64,000 nt of DNA from Chitinophagales bacterium (GTDB lineage: Bacteria; Bacteroidota; Bacteroidia; Chitinophagales; Saprospiraceae), in NCBI GenBank assembly GCA_022360175.1, contig JAKSDI010000093.1, positions 1-64,000 on the forward strand, read 5' to 3'. The notes under the pieces were generated by a model, which saw only the letters and a list, made by a program, of their open reading frames with translations, made no database searches and was not told where the DNA came from. Shown here in pieces: positions 54,913 through 64,000 of this stretch. How positions within the stretch are numbered: position 1 is the stretch's first letter; every line of letters starts with the position of its first letter. The position numbers were made by a program, and so were the translations under genes.

Positions 54913-55849
54913 TATGGCCTGATCCATCGTGTTCCCTGATCGGGTTTTCAGGGTCAGTGATCCATTTTCCATCTATAATGAATTTATACCAGTGCTTACC
55001 ACCTGTAAGCTCTAGACGTTTTACCCATGCATTACCTTCTCTATGCATAGGGTAGGCGTTCATGTCCCAATCGCAAAATGAACCTGTAAGAATAACAGAC
55101 TCTGCTTTTTCATAGCCATCTAATAAGAAGGTAACTTCCTGATAAATTTCTAATACAGAATTCCAGGTATGATGCTGATTAAGTACCTTATCCGGGTTGT
55201 TAGGGTCTTCCATCCACTTGCCGTCTACAATAAATTTATACTCGTATCTGCCCGGAGGTAAATCCAGTGTGATTTCCCAGCCTTTGTCTGTTTGTTTCAT
55301 TGGAAACCCTTCCTTGTCCCAATCGATAAAAGTACCACTAAGAGTGGCCTTTGTTGCATCACTATAAGCTGGAAGGAAAAATCTTGCATTGCCATCTGGA
55401 GTAGCAGTTATTGTGAATAAATCCATATTATATACATCCTTCCAAAATTTATTGTGGTAAGTAAGTTTTGATTTATTGATAATATCTTCTTTGGGTTCTG
55501 CCCAATATTTTCCGTTGACAATATATTTGAACTCCCATTTAAAGGCATCATTAAAGTCGGCAATTTTTTTTCGCAATTGATAACGATTTTTTCCAACCTT
55601 TTCCATCTTCCACTTCTTTCTGGACCAGTTGTTGAAATCACCAGCTATCGCTACTTCATATATATCAAGATCTTCAAAATCTAATTTTTTATTGCTATTG
55701 TGTTTTGTAAGCTCCTTATATTCACTGATGTCAAACTCAAATACGACTTCATCACCTTCAAAGAAATAGCCCTTTTCCACCTGAGATTGTACACTCAATG
55801 CAAAAGTCATTAAAAGTAACAGGAAACATGATTTTTTAATCTTTTTCAT
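54887..55849 (-). CDS. Secreted protein with three CBM48/AMPK-type glycogen-binding modules
   Basis: About 320 residues from the ATG at 55849, whose ATGA overlaps the stop of the protease gene upstream; an in-frame ATG at 55861 would lie inside that gene. A signal peptide is followed by three tandem early-set modules recognisable by AGDFNNWSRKKW / FKYIVNGKYW, SGTFIDWDKEGF / YKFIVDGKWM and TGSFCDWDMNAY / YKFIIDGKWI. This fold binds glucans or acts as a protein-interaction domain. No catalytic domain is attached, so a binding or scaffolding role outside the inner membrane is likely. Translational coupling ties it to the retropepsin-like gene. Confidence 0.88.
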   Translation of the reverse strand: MKKIKKSCFLLLLMTFALSVQSQVEKGYFFEGDEVVFEFDISEYKELTKHNSNKKLDFEDLDIYEVAIAGDFNNWSRKKWKMEKVGKNRYQLRKKIADFNDAFKWEFKYIVNGKYWAEPKEDIINKSKLTYHNKFWKDVYNMDLFTITATPDGNARFFLPAYSDATKATLSGTFIDWDKEGFPMKQTDKGWEITLDLPPGRYEYKFIVDGKWMEDPNNPDKVLNQHHTWNSVLEIYQEVTFLLDGYEKAESVILTGSFCDWDMNAYPMHREGNAWVKRLELTGGKHWYKFIIDGKWITDPENPIREHDGSGHINSVIMIQ

Positions 55850-56820
55850 GGATGGTACCATTTTAAAAAATACAATTTTTTCTTCTTATAGTTGATAATT
55901 GTACGGCGCATACACAGAAACTCAAAACCTATCAACCCATCGAGATTAGTATTAAAAGCATCATTCATCTCATCCATATTAGTAAGTAAGGTACGCATTC
56001 CTGAAAGCCGTTGATTTCCGCAAGTGAATTTATAGAGCTTTCCTGCTAATACCTCAACTTCATGCTGCCCCATGCCATTGAGCACGGTTCGTTTCGATAT
56101 TTTAAAATGGTTCAGCACCTTCCTTCTAATGCCTTTATGGAGTAAATTTAGCTCAGCTCCTGTATCTAGGCCAAAAGTAACAGATGTATTATCTACTTTA
56201 CCATCTATTGCGATGATATGAGCTTGAAGCCTGAAATTCAGGCTGTCCATTATAGGTTCGAGCAGGGCGAGGCTATCTAACCTGTTTCCTTTTTTGTCCA
56301 ATCTGATGAGTGTAATTTGTTTAAGCTGAAAATCAACTATGATTTCAAATTCCTTTAACGGTTCATAGCCAATAAGCCCTAATATTTCAATGTTTTTTTT
56401 CCGCTCCAAATGACCCAGGTCAATTACATCTGCATACAATTTTTCAAATATCAAACCGGGGAAACTGAAATCTTCGACAGCTTTTATTTTTACATCATCT
56501 ACAGCGCCAGTGGTGCCTATAGATACATATCCTCTTTTTTTGACCCCTCCTTTAAAATGTACAGAATTAAGAATTAAGCTGCTAGATCCGGTGTCCAAGA
56601 TGAAATTTCCGATTTTTTCACCTAAACCAGCTTGAATCACTATAAGCCTGCCTGCCATTTTAAAAGGGATTCTTATAGTTAGAGCAGAAAGAGAGTCTGC
56701 ATCGGGAAAATATAGCTGAGGAGTAGGAGGAGGCTTGGTGTTAGTTTGAGTACCAAAGCACGGGACATAAAAAGTTAGGCCTAGAAAGAATAGACATAAA
56801 AGGAATTTAAGGTAGTACAT
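55846..56820 (-). CDS. Secreted retropepsin-like aspartyl protease
   Basis: A 324-residue protein with a signal peptide and two aspartyl protease lobes carried in one chain, with DTGSS (about 75) and DTGAE (about 213). Each DTG supplies one catalytic Asp. Bacteroidota encode many such clan AA proteases, often with a PDZ domain; none is seen here. Function is probably periplasmic or surface proteolysis. The stop codon overlaps the start of the CBM48-like gene (ATGA), so both are made from one message and may work together. Confidence 0.85.
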   Translation of the reverse strand: MYYLKFLLCLFFLGLTFYVPCFGTQTNTKPPPTPQLYFPDADSLSALTIRIPFKMAGRLIVIQAGLGEKIGNFILDTGSSSLILNSVHFKGGVKKRGYVSIGTTGAVDDVKIKAVEDFSFPGLIFEKLYADVIDLGHLERKKNIEILGLIGYEPLKEFEIIVDFQLKQITLIRLDKKGNRLDSLALLEPIMDSLNFRLQAHIIAIDGKVDNTSVTFGLDTGAELNLLHKGIRRKVLNHFKISKRTVLNGMGQHEVEVLAGKLYKFTCGNQRLSGMRTLLTNMDEMNDAFNTNLDGLIGFEFLCMRRTIINYKKKKLYFLKWYHP

Positions 56821-56955
56821 AGTCGGGCAATAAGTATTGCCTGCAAATTGCGGAAAAAAACAAAAGCATTCTACTTTTTTAGATGAACAATATTCAAAAA
56901 TAGAATGAATTTCCTCTTTGAAGGGGAAAAGAAATCAAATGCCTACTAAACATGC

Positions 56956-59193
56956 TTAGTGTGTCGTGATTTTTTCATTTGCTGCTGCGTGTACCGCTGA
57001 AGGCAGCGTGAAATAAATAGTAGTACCTTCCTGAATCGTTGATTCTACCCAGATCTTACCCTGGTAGTTTTCTACTATTCTTTTTACAATAGCAAGCCCC
57101 ATTCCCGATCCGCTGATGTGTCGGCCATAGAGGCGGAAGAAAGGATCAAATACTTGTTTGTGATACTTCTTTTCAACACCAATGCCATTATCTTTTACAA
57201 AGAAAATACTACGATTATCTTTCTTGATTACTCCCACGTCTATAATAAGGGGAACCTGAGGCCTTCTAAATTTAATGGAGTTTTCAATCAAATTGGTAAA
57301 CACCTGTTCGATGAGTGGTTTTGAAGCAAAAAGAGGTGGGAAATTGCCATTATAGGATAAATGAATGATATCAGATTCATTTTCTCGATTAGTCCATACG
57401 GATTGTATCGTTTCAATGGTTTCTCTAATATCAATCTCCTCATTTTGCTGATTTTGAGAAGGTTCATCTGTAAATTTCAGCAGATCTTCAAGAAGCCGAT
57501 ACATATTCTTTCCTCCGCGAATAATTTGTTCCAGGTAGTACTGGATTTTATCGCTATCCTGTAGAGATTGAATCTTCTTTGCAATTAACTGGCTATAGGC
57601 AGTAATATTTCTTAGTGATTCTTTGAGGTCATGCGAAGCAGCAAAAGCAAATTGCTGCAGCTTATTATTGGCAATATTGAGTTGTTGATTGGAAGAGGCT
57701 ATATCGAGATATGCTATTTCCAGTTTTTCATTGGCCTCGTATAATTCTTTATTACTTCTGGTTAGCTCATCTTTAGCGTTGCGTTGTTGGCTTAGACTGT
57801 AGTAGGTCATCACTAAGATGATCAGTAAAAAAAGAGAGACAAGGGCCATTGCAAAAAGGAACCATTTATTGGCTGCCGCTTTTGCTGATCTGGTATCTTG
57901 CTGGGCATGAGAGATTTGTAAGTCATAATTTTTTTTAGCCAATTCAAAATCGTGTTTGGCTTTGAGTGTCTCAATTATGCCACTATTATTTGCAGTGTAC
58001 ACACTATCATTGTGTGCCTGGTACGATTTATACCACGAATAAGCCTCTTTTATTTGCCCCCTTTGTTCGTATAATTCTGCTAATTTTTTCTGTGCCTTGG
58101 GAATATCTTCATTGAAAGAATACTGTGTAAACACCTCCAGCGCCGCATTGGCATATTCTATAGCTTTGGCGTAATGACTTTGTTTTTCTTCAAGCTTTGC
58201 TAATTCAAAAAGCGTTTTCCCTTCACCAAATTTTAAATTATTAGTACGAGCAAATTTTAAATTATCGATTAGTTGGTGCTCTGCCTTTTCATAATAACCC
58301 CGATCTGAAGCTCTTTCTCCCTGATTTATCCGAATATGCATCAGCATGAAGTTATGTCCCATTTCATTGGCAATATCTTCAGCTATACTTAAAAGACTGT
58401 CAGCTTTGTTCGTTTCTTTTAGTTTGTAGTATACCTCACTCATATTCATTGAAAAGGCACCTATATGTAATTTGCTACCGGCTTCTTTTGCTGCAGCCAG
58501 TGCTTTTTCAACAAATTCTAATGCTTTAACATGATCTTCTCTTTCGGTATGCAGATTACTGATGAGGCCGTAAGTAATGGCGATGCCCTGTGGGTCTCCT
58601 ATCTTTTGCTTAATTTTCAGAGACTCCATTAGAGATGCTAAACCTTCTGTTTGTAAGCCCAGTCGCATATATATGATGCCTATATTATTGAGTGCTTTAG
58701 CATGAAGGTTTTCATTGGGCGCAGCTCCATTTGTAGCAGTAATATCTTTAGCAATACTCAAGCCAGTAAATGCTTTACTAAACTGGCCTTCTTGCTCCAA
58801 AATAGCAGCCTGGTTTAATAAATTAGCCGCTACGATACTGCTATCGCCAATTAGCCGAGCATAGTATAAAGAGGTGTCGATGTATTGTAGAGCCGTTTTA
58901 TTGTCGGCTCGCTGGTGGAATATGATACCGCGCTGCTTGTAGTATTCACTTAAGGCTTTTTCGTGATTTGCTTCGTGAGCCAGCTCTTTAAGCTCTGCCA
59001 GCAGAGTAAGGGCTGTATCAGGTTTGATATACAAATACCTTCCACTTATTTGACTGAGAATGTCTGCCTTGTCTTTAATGTAATTTGCTTCTTCATATGC
59101 ATTACGAAGGCTATCAAGCACAGCAGGTTGCGCCTGAGCAAACAAGGAAAAAAGTAGAAAGAGTAGTGTGTAGTTTATTGGGAACTTGAACAT
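56956..59193 (-). CDS. TPR-containing sensor histidine kinase
   Basis: A 745-residue kinase. A signal peptide (LLFLLFSLFAQAQ) precedes about seven TPR-like repeats in an extracytoplasmic domain (about 60-400), one membrane segment (about 440-465) and a cytoplasmic coiled coil. The kinase core has the H-box FAASHDLKESLRN near 520, the N-box NLIENSIKFRRP, and the G-box DNGIGVEKKYHKQVFDPFFR followed by GSGMGLAIVKR. The HATPase domain is complete. No receiver domain or adjacent response regulator is present, so the partner must be elsewhere. Tetratricopeptide sensors of this type are common in Cytophagales. Confidence 0.9.
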   Translation of the reverse strand: MFKFPINYTLLFLLFSLFAQAQPAVLDSLRNAYEEANYIKDKADILSQISGRYLYIKPDTALTLLAELKELAHEANHEKALSEYYKQRGIIFHQRADNKTALQYIDTSLYYARLIGDSSIVAANLLNQAAILEQEGQFSKAFTGLSIAKDITATNGAAPNENLHAKALNNIGIIYMRLGLQTEGLASLMESLKIKQKIGDPQGIAITYGLISNLHTEREDHVKALEFVEKALAAAKEAGSKLHIGAFSMNMSEVYYKLKETNKADSLLSIAEDIANEMGHNFMLMHIRINQGERASDRGYYEKAEHQLIDNLKFARTNNLKFGEGKTLFELAKLEEKQSHYAKAIEYANAALEVFTQYSFNEDIPKAQKKLAELYEQRGQIKEAYSWYKSYQAHNDSVYTANNSGIIETLKAKHDFELAKKNYDLQISHAQQDTRSAKAAANKWFLFAMALVSLFLLIILVMTYYSLSQQRNAKDELTRSNKELYEANEKLEIAYLDIASSNQQLNIANNKLQQFAFAASHDLKESLRNITAYSQLIAKKIQSLQDSDKIQYYLEQIIRGGKNMYRLLEDLLKFTDEPSQNQQNEEIDIRETIETIQSVWTNRENESDIIHLSYNGNFPPLFASKPLIEQVFTNLIENSIKFRRPQVPLIIDVGVIKKDNRSIFFVKDNGIGVEKKYHKQVFDPFFRLYGRHISGSGMGLAIVKRIVENYQGKIWVESTIQEGTTIYFTLPSAVHAAANEKITTH

Positions 59194-59312
59194 ACTTTTT
59201 ACAAAGCTATTATCTAATAAATAACAGCCTCCTTCCGTTTTTATATTGAAAAGTCAATATAGGACAAATAATACAATTTTGATAATCAAATACCCATTTC
59301 ATGGTAAAATAA

Positions 59313-59537
59313 TTATCGAATCGTGTCTTCAACGGTGATAGAATCTGTTAATACTTCGTTTGTTATCTCCGGATCTTCCATACCTAGAGGGACTCCCAAT
59401 GTATAATGACGATAAGCAGCAAAACACAATAGTAATGCTATGAAGGCTCCTCCAATAAGAGAAAATTTCCATCCCCATATATTTCCGATATACTCCCCAT
59501 CAAAAGGATCTTTCCTATTTTCATTATTTTCTGCCAT
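59313..59537 (-). CDS. Small single-pass membrane protein, unknown
   Basis: A 74-residue protein with an acidic N-terminus (DPFDGEYIGNIWGW), one membrane segment at about 28-48 and an acidic tail rich in Thr and Glu. No family is recognised. It lies upstream of the TPR kinase on the same strand, 119 bases away, and is divergent from the Cys/His-rich gene. Confidence 0.6.
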   Translation of the reverse strand: MAENNENRKDPFDGEYIGNIWGWKFSLIGGAFIALLLCFAAYRHYTLGVPLGMEDPEITNEVLTDSITVEDTIR

Positions 59538-59615
59538 AGACTATGATTATAGTGCTAGATAATAAAAACGAGCGCATATTGATAATGTTTCCATTATTTT
59601 CTAGCTTTGTAAAAT

Positions 59616-59966
59616 ATGCATAAGTATTTAGCGATCATATTATCCATTTTGGTCTCTATGTCTATCATACAACCCTGTTCTGATTCACGAGGCTGTGGAT
59701 CAGATGTTTCTATTGTGAAAAACTGTGATAGTCATGATCATTGCCAGCAACAAGATAATAAAAGATCGGATGATGATCATCAGGGCAATGCAGAGGATGA
59801 TTGCTCTCCTTTTTGCATATGTGCCTGCTGCCACGCGCCTGTGCTGTTAAGCGTTCCAGTCTTACCATCAGCTCCCGTTGCTTTACAGGCAACTCATGTA
59901 TCCATACATTTTGATGATCACACACTTGAGTTTATTCCAAGTATCTGGCAGCCTCCCCGTGCATAA
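59616..59966 (+). CDS. Small secreted Cys/His-rich protein beside HMA-TonB receptor
   Basis: A 116-residue protein with an N-terminal signal or anchor (YLAIILSILVSMSII). The middle part is very rich in Cys, His and Asp (CDSHDHCQQ, DDDHQG, CSPFCICACCHA), a pattern suited to binding copper or other soft metals in the periplasm. Similar small Bacteroidota proteins sit beside metal-linked TonB receptors, as here, with 100 bases to the receptor start on the same strand. Family name uncertain; role in metal handling is inferred. Confidence 0.75.
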   Translation: MHKYLAIILSILVSMSIIQPCSDSRGCGSDVSIVKNCDSHDHCQQQDNKRSDDDHQGNAEDDCSPFCICACCHAPVLLSVPVLPSAPVALQATHVSIHFDDHTLEFIPSIWQPPRA

Positions 59967-60067
59967 CCATTTCTGTATTTAGATTTTTAATTTTTTTCTG
60001 CTACACCTCTGTATAAACCAGTGTATAGTTTATACCTGTTGTGTAGTTAATTTTTAAAGGTGACAAA

Positions 60068-62644
60068 ATGAAATGGTTATTAACCTTGCTTAGCTTACTT
60101 TGGCTAAGTACTTTCCATAATAATATAAATGCACAAAACGACGAGACTATCCAAATATGGGTAGATGGTATTTGTGGTATGTGTAAAGACAGAATAGAAA
60201 ACGCAGCCCTTACTACTATTGGAGTGCGTTTTGCAGATTGGGACGTAGAAAGTAAACAATTAACAATTACTAAGAGTCCAGAGCCTCTGGATATCAATCA
60301 GTTACATGCTAATATCACTGGAGTGGGGCATGATACTGAATTGCAAAAAGCTACAGAAGAAGTTTATCAAGCCTTACATGCTTGTTGTAAATATAGAGAT
60401 GAAGCGGTAATCGCAGCACATAAGCCAGCAGAAGGAAATAGTGAGCAAAGTAGTGATGAAAAATATCTCAAAGGAGTAATTGTGGAAGAAAATGCCAAAG
60501 GAGATGCAGTTCCTTTGATTGGTGCTAATATACGCTGGTTAAATGTTAATGAAGGAGCTGTTTCTGATTCAGAAGGAGGTTTTGAAATTGAGCGGATAGA
60601 GGGAGTCAACCAATTAGTAGTAAGCTATATTGGTTATGAATCGGATACCTTGCTGATTGATCAGGGAGGGGAGGTCGTTATTACCCTTTCAGATGCAGTT
60701 ACACTAGATGAAGTAAAAGTGACTCACCGACGAAAAAGCACCTCGGTTTCATTCCTTGAAGCAGGCAATATTCAATACTTGTCAGAAGATGAATTTTTGA
60801 AGGCTGCTTGTTGTAGCCTGGCAGAAAGCTTTGAAACTACTCCCTCTGTTGATGCTTCTTTTACAGATGCTGTTACAGGTACAAGGAAGATTGAAATGCT
60901 GGGGCTAGCTAGTCCTTACCTGCAAATCACAAGAGAAAATATGCCTGATGCACGTGGTTTATCTGCATTGTATGGCCTGGATTTTACAGCCGGAGCCTGG
61001 ATTGAAGGAATACAGCTAAACACAGGAGCAGGTTCGGTAGTCAATGGATTTGAAAGCATTACAGGCCAGATAAATGTAGAGTTGTGGAAGCCAGATAAGG
61101 CGGTACCTGTTTATTTGAATTTATATGGAAATGCAATGGGGCGTCTTGAGGGTAACCTAAACGTAAACCATGCTTTAAACGAAGAATGGCATACTGGCTT
61201 ATTGCTACATGCTAAATCACAACAGCGGGAGAGCGATCGCAACGATGATGGCTTTTTAGACAACCCACTTACCAATCATTTCATAGGTATTAATCGCTGG
61301 CGATTCAAAGGCAAGAACGGATGGATGGGGCAGGCTGGTATCAAAGGTACTTTCATTGATAGTCAGAGTGGCCAGATGCCGGATTTAGAATCTCCATGGA
61401 TAGCAGATCGGAATGTTAATCGTTGGGAAGGATGGTTAAAAACAGGCCATGTATTTGAAGGGCGGCCTTATGCAAGTATGGGCTTTCAGTTTTCGGCAGC
61501 TTATCATGATCAGGAGAGTGATTTTGGACCCCGTTCTTATATTGCTAATCAGCAGTCATTATATGGTAACTTCATCTACCAGAGTATCATAGGTGATAGT
61601 AAGCACCAGTTTAAAACAGGGATGAGTATTCAAGTGGATGAATATGAAGAATCCATCAAAGAACTTTCTGCAACAGAGGCTGATACCTACACACGAAGTG
61701 AATGGGTGCCAGGTGCTTTCTTTGAATACACTTATGGAAAAGGAGAAAGTTTTACAGCGGTAGCTGGATTAAGGGCCGATCATCACAATCAGTACGGACT
61801 GTTTGTTACACCACGATTAAACCTGCGTTATGCGATTAATGAGCAGCTGGTTTGGAGAGTATCCGGAGGTAGAGGGCAACGTACAGCTTCTATTTTTGCC
61901 GAAAATATTGGCCTTTTTGCTTCCTCTCGTAATATTATAGTCGAATCAAAAGAACAGGATACTCCTTATGGCCTGGATGCCGAGGTAGCCTGGAATGGAG
62001 GAACTACACTGAATTGGGAATTTCCAACAGGAAAGACAAGTGCTTTGTTAAGTTTAAGCTACTTCCATACTCATTTTATTAACCAAATCGTTGTAGACTT
62101 TGACGAAGACCCGCAAAGTGTTTATTTTTATAATCTGGATGGTAGGTCATTTTCTAATAGTATCCAGGGACAAATAGACTTTGAACCAATCCCTCGCTGG
62201 AGTGTTCGTATGGCTTACCGATACAATGATGTAGAAGTTGATTATAAAAAAGGACGCTTACAAAAACCATTAGTTTCCAATCATAGAGCGTTTCTTAATA
62301 CAGGCTATGAAACCCAAAATGGCTGGAAAATAGACGGGACTTTGAGCTGGCAGGGCGAAAGAAGAATCCCTTCCACAGAGAGTAATCCATCAGATTATCA
62401 ACTGGACACTTATTCACCAAGCTTCTTCCTTTTGAATGGGCAGCTGAGTAAAGCCTGGGGAGATCAATGGGAAATTTATTTAGGTGGAGAAAATCTTCTT
62501 GATTTCCGTCAGGAAAATCCTATTATTGCCAGTGATGATCCTTTCGGAGCGTATTTTGATGCTTCTTTAGTCTGGGGCCCAGTATTCGGAAGAAATGTTT
62601 ATATTGGAATGCGTTACCGTTTGACGGGAGAGCAAAAGAAATAG
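60068..62644 (+). CDS. TonB-dependent receptor with N-terminal heavy-metal-associated domain
   Basis: An 858-residue outer-membrane protein. After the signal peptide an HMA domain (about 27-95) carries the metal-binding GICGMCKDR loop, and a CC pair follows at about 113-114. A carboxypeptidase-like regulatory domain (about 135-215, with GANIRWLNVNEGAVSDSEGG) precedes the plug (EDEFLKAACCSLAESFETTPSV) and a full beta-barrel. Probably imports a copper- or other metal-containing ligand, using TonB energy. The barrel end is complete and terminates normally. The upstream Cys/His-rich gene is likely part of the same metal-responsive unit. Confidence 0.9.
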   Translation: MKWLLTLLSLLWLSTFHNNINAQNDETIQIWVDGICGMCKDRIENAALTTIGVRFADWDVESKQLTITKSPEPLDINQLHANITGVGHDTELQKATEEVYQALHACCKYRDEAVIAAHKPAEGNSEQSSDEKYLKGVIVEENAKGDAVPLIGANIRWLNVNEGAVSDSEGGFEIERIEGVNQLVVSYIGYESDTLLIDQGGEVVITLSDAVTLDEVKVTHRRKSTSVSFLEAGNIQYLSEDEFLKAACCSLAESFETTPSVDASFTDAVTGTRKIEMLGLASPYLQITRENMPDARGLSALYGLDFTAGAWIEGIQLNTGAGSVVNGFESITGQINVELWKPDKAVPVYLNLYGNAMGRLEGNLNVNHALNEEWHTGLLLHAKSQQRESDRNDDGFLDNPLTNHFIGINRWRFKGKNGWMGQAGIKGTFIDSQSGQMPDLESPWIADRNVNRWEGWLKTGHVFEGRPYASMGFQFSAAYHDQESDFGPRSYIANQQSLYGNFIYQSIIGDSKHQFKTGMSIQVDEYEESIKELSATEADTYTRSEWVPGAFFEYTYGKGESFTAVAGLRADHHNQYGLFVTPRLNLRYAINEQLVWRVSGGRGQRTASIFAENIGLFASSRNIIVESKEQDTPYGLDAEVAWNGGTTLNWEFPTGKTSALLSLSYFHTHFINQIVVDFDEDPQSVYFYNLDGRSFSNSIQGQIDFEPIPRWSVRMAYRYNDVEVDYKKGRLQKPLVSNHRAFLNTGYETQNGWKIDGTLSWQGERRIPSTESNPSDYQLDTYSPSFFLLNGQLSKAWGDQWEIYLGGENLLDFRQENPIIASDDPFGAYFDASLVWGPVFGRNVYIGMRYRLTGEQKK

Positions 62645-62682
62645 CAACTTTAGTTTACGACCGATAATATTCGAACTTGTTT

Positions 62683-62725
62683 CCAAATAAGAGACTTCCT
62701 TCAAAAGAATCAAGTCCTTATTTGG
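62683..62725 (+). promoter_or_regulatory. Hairpin between the TonB receptor and the HtrA gene
   Basis: CCAAATAAG and CTTATTTGG pair perfectly, extended by GACTT/AAGTC after a one-base bulge; the loop has 14 bases. It ends 33 bases before the protease ATG. No T-run follows, so it may be a leader structure or an mRNA processing or stability element more than a terminator. Confidence 0.45.
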
Positions 62726-62758
62726 AGGCAGCTTCGGATATACCCAAATATCAAAGCC

Positions 62759-64000
62759 ATGAAGCAATATCTTATCATTGGTATCAGTTCGCTGTTGAGT
62801 GCGTTGCTGGCAATTGCCGCTTATCGCTATTTGGAAGATCCTCAGGAAGTGATCATTCGAGAGACAGTACCTGCTCAGTATACCAACTTTGACCCACTGG
62901 AATACAGTAAACAAAGGCGTTTTATTGCTTCTGCACCTACAGACTTTACAGCTGCAGCAGAGCTTGTTACTCCTGCTGTTGTTAATATAAAAACGGTACA
63001 GGGTGGTGGCAGTTTTGATTTTTGGGGCAGTTCTTCTTATGGAACCTCTTCTGGTTCCGGGGTGATTGTTTCTCCTGATGGGTATATTGTGACTAGCAAT
63101 CATGTCATTGAAGATAGCGATGAAATAGAAGTTACGCTCAATGATAAGAGAGAGTATCGTGCAGAAGTAATTGGTACCGATCCTTCCACCGATTTAGCAC
63201 TTATAAAAGTAAAAGCGAAAAAACTACCTGCTGTTGAGTTTGGCAATTCTGATTCTTTGCGAGTAGGGGAGTGGGTATTAGCTGTAGGCAATCCCTTTAA
63301 TCTTGAATCTACTGTTACAGCAGGGATTGTAAGTGCAAAAGGGCGTAGCATAGATATTTTGGAAGGGCAGGACCGGATAGAATCTTTTATTCAGACGGAT
63401 GCTGCGGTGAATCCAGGTAATAGCGGTGGTGCACTGGTGAATACAAATGCAGAATTGATTGGAATTAATGCTGCTATCATTACCCGATCTGGCCGCTATG
63501 AAGGATATTCTTTTGCCGTGCCTTCAAATCTAGTGCGCAAGGTGATACGTGATTTGAGAGATTACGGTATTGTACAACGAGGTATATTAGGCGTTTTTAT
63601 TGATGAAATGACTAGCGAAAGGGCAAGTGAATTAGGGCTCTCTTCTGTAGAAGGTGTTTATATCACCCGTGTGACTCCTGAAAGTGGTGCTGATGATGCT
63701 GGATTACAACAAGGAGATGTAATTATAGGCATCAATGAAGTCGTCACCAAAACATTACCCGAAATGCAGGAACAACTTGGACGCTATCGGCCTGGAAATA
63801 CGATTAGTGTAGATTATATTCGCGACGGAAAAACTCAACGAGCTAAAGTGATCTTGAAAAATAAAAGCAATGGCACTACTCTTGTAGCTAGTGAGAACGA
63901 TGATATCTTAATGGATCTCGGATTTGAACTGCGCAATTTAACAAGAGAAGAACGCCGGCGTTTTGGTATTGCAGGGGCAAAAGTAATCAGCATTTATAGA
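62759..64000 (+). CDS. HtrA/DegP-like periplasmic serine protease (3' end outside window)
   Basis: At least 414 residues, cut by the right edge. An N-terminal anchor or signal (YLIIGISSLLSALLAIAAY) is followed by a trypsin-like domain with catalytic His in VTSNHVIED, Asp in STDLALIKV and Ser in NPGNSGGAL, all intact. A first PDZ domain starts at RGILGVFIDEM and includes DDAGLQQGDVIIGINE; a second has begun (DLGFELRNLTREER) at the edge. Two PDZ domains fit the DegP/DegQ type of protein quality control protease. It was identified directly from the start at 62759 in the frame that stays open to the end of the window. Confidence 0.93.
   Translation, partial: MKQYLIIGISSLLSALLAIAAYRYLEDPQEVIIRETVPAQYTNFDPLEYSKQRRFIASAPTDFTAAAELVTPAVVNIKTVQGGGSFDFWGSSSYGTSSGSGVIVSPDGYIVTSNHVIEDSDEIEVTLNDKREYRAEVIGTDPSTDLALIKVKAKKLPAVEFGNSDSLRVGEWVLAVGNPFNLESTVTAGIVSAKGRSIDILEGQDRIESFIQTDAAVNPGNSGGALVNTNAELIGINAAIITRSGRYEGYSFAVPSNLVRKVIRDLRDYGIVQRGILGVFIDEMTSERASELGLSSVEGVYITRVTPESGADDAGLQQGDVIIGINEVVTKTLPEMQEQLGRYRPGNTISVDYIRDGKTQRAKVILKNKSNGTTLVASENDDILMDLGFELRNLTREERRRFGIAGAKVISIYR

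Noticed and set aside
59216..59262. TATATTG/CAATATA inverted repeat between the TPR kinase and the small membrane protein
   Set aside because: Short, purely AT-rich and expected by chance in this composition; kept out of the feature list.
62567..63351. Minus-strand frames opposite the TonB receptor end and HtrA
   Set aside because: They run antisense through a complete HtrA protease with all catalytic motifs.

Overview
The window looks like a chromosomal segment of a low-GC member of the Bacteroidota, most plausibly a free-living Cytophagales-type bacterium. The evidence is a subtilase with a type IX secretion C-terminal sorting domain, a TonB-dependent receptor with an N-terminal carboxypeptidase-like domain, giant periplasmic beta-propeller histidine kinases paired with a LytTR regulator, WG-repeat and TPR-kinase proteins, and a tmRNA whose tag ends in YAMAA. 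No species can be assigned from the sequence alone.

Region 1 (about 1-8400) is accessory DNA and is clearly more AT-rich than the rest in its middle part. I read it as an integron-like cassette array, read on the minus strand. A decayed tyrosine recombinase (7928-8360) is followed by a string of imperfect palindromes (7872-7921, 6198-6278, 4455-4529, 640-705 plus 2060-2070, and 1-58). These have the layout of attC recombination sites and separate single genes: an EAD-like/GAF/CMP-kinase-like fusion protein, an unknown multi-pass membrane protein, an SLC4-type bicarbonate transporter homologue (opposite strand) and a Nudix hydrolase. One of these sites is interrupted by a group II intron, inserted after TTGT in the antisense orientation, whose reverse transcriptase has lost its catalytic core. 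A 430-bp CTG-phased heptad repeat (8385-8815) separates this array from the core chromosome.

Region 2 (8816-32281) is mostly core metabolism: an envelope-polysaccharide group (polyprenyl-phosphate sugar transferase, lipoprotein, Gfo/Idh oxidoreductase), an M14 carboxypeptidase, a FAD oxidoreductase, GltB/GltD glutamate synthase, a lysine-forming-type saccharopine dehydrogenase homologue, FabH, tmRNA, a SET-domain protein, a VOC protein, a dTDP-4-dehydrorhamnose reductase and a T9SS subtilase. Two PIN-domain toxin-antitoxin pairs are embedded, one beside gltD and one just after ssrA.

Region 3 (32432-40170) is a signalling locus: a LytTR response regulator, two tandem paralogous propeller histidine kinases, and a 49-codon scar of a third kinase. 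All three kinase 5' regions keep the same promoter-like block, an inverted repeat (10-11 bp arms) and a pair of LytTR-type direct repeats exactly 21 bp apart, which suggests autoregulation.

Region 4 (40171-64000) carries housekeeping genes (NAD-dependent DNA ligase, rRNA pseudouridine synthase, replicative helicase DnaB, EttA), with DnaB interrupted by a 340-residue homing-endonuclease intein in its P-loop. It also carries cell-envelope proteins: WG-repeat protein, retropepsin-like protease, CBM48-like protein, TPR histidine kinase, a Cys/His-rich small protein beside an HMA-TonB receptor fusion, and an HtrA protease cut by the window end.
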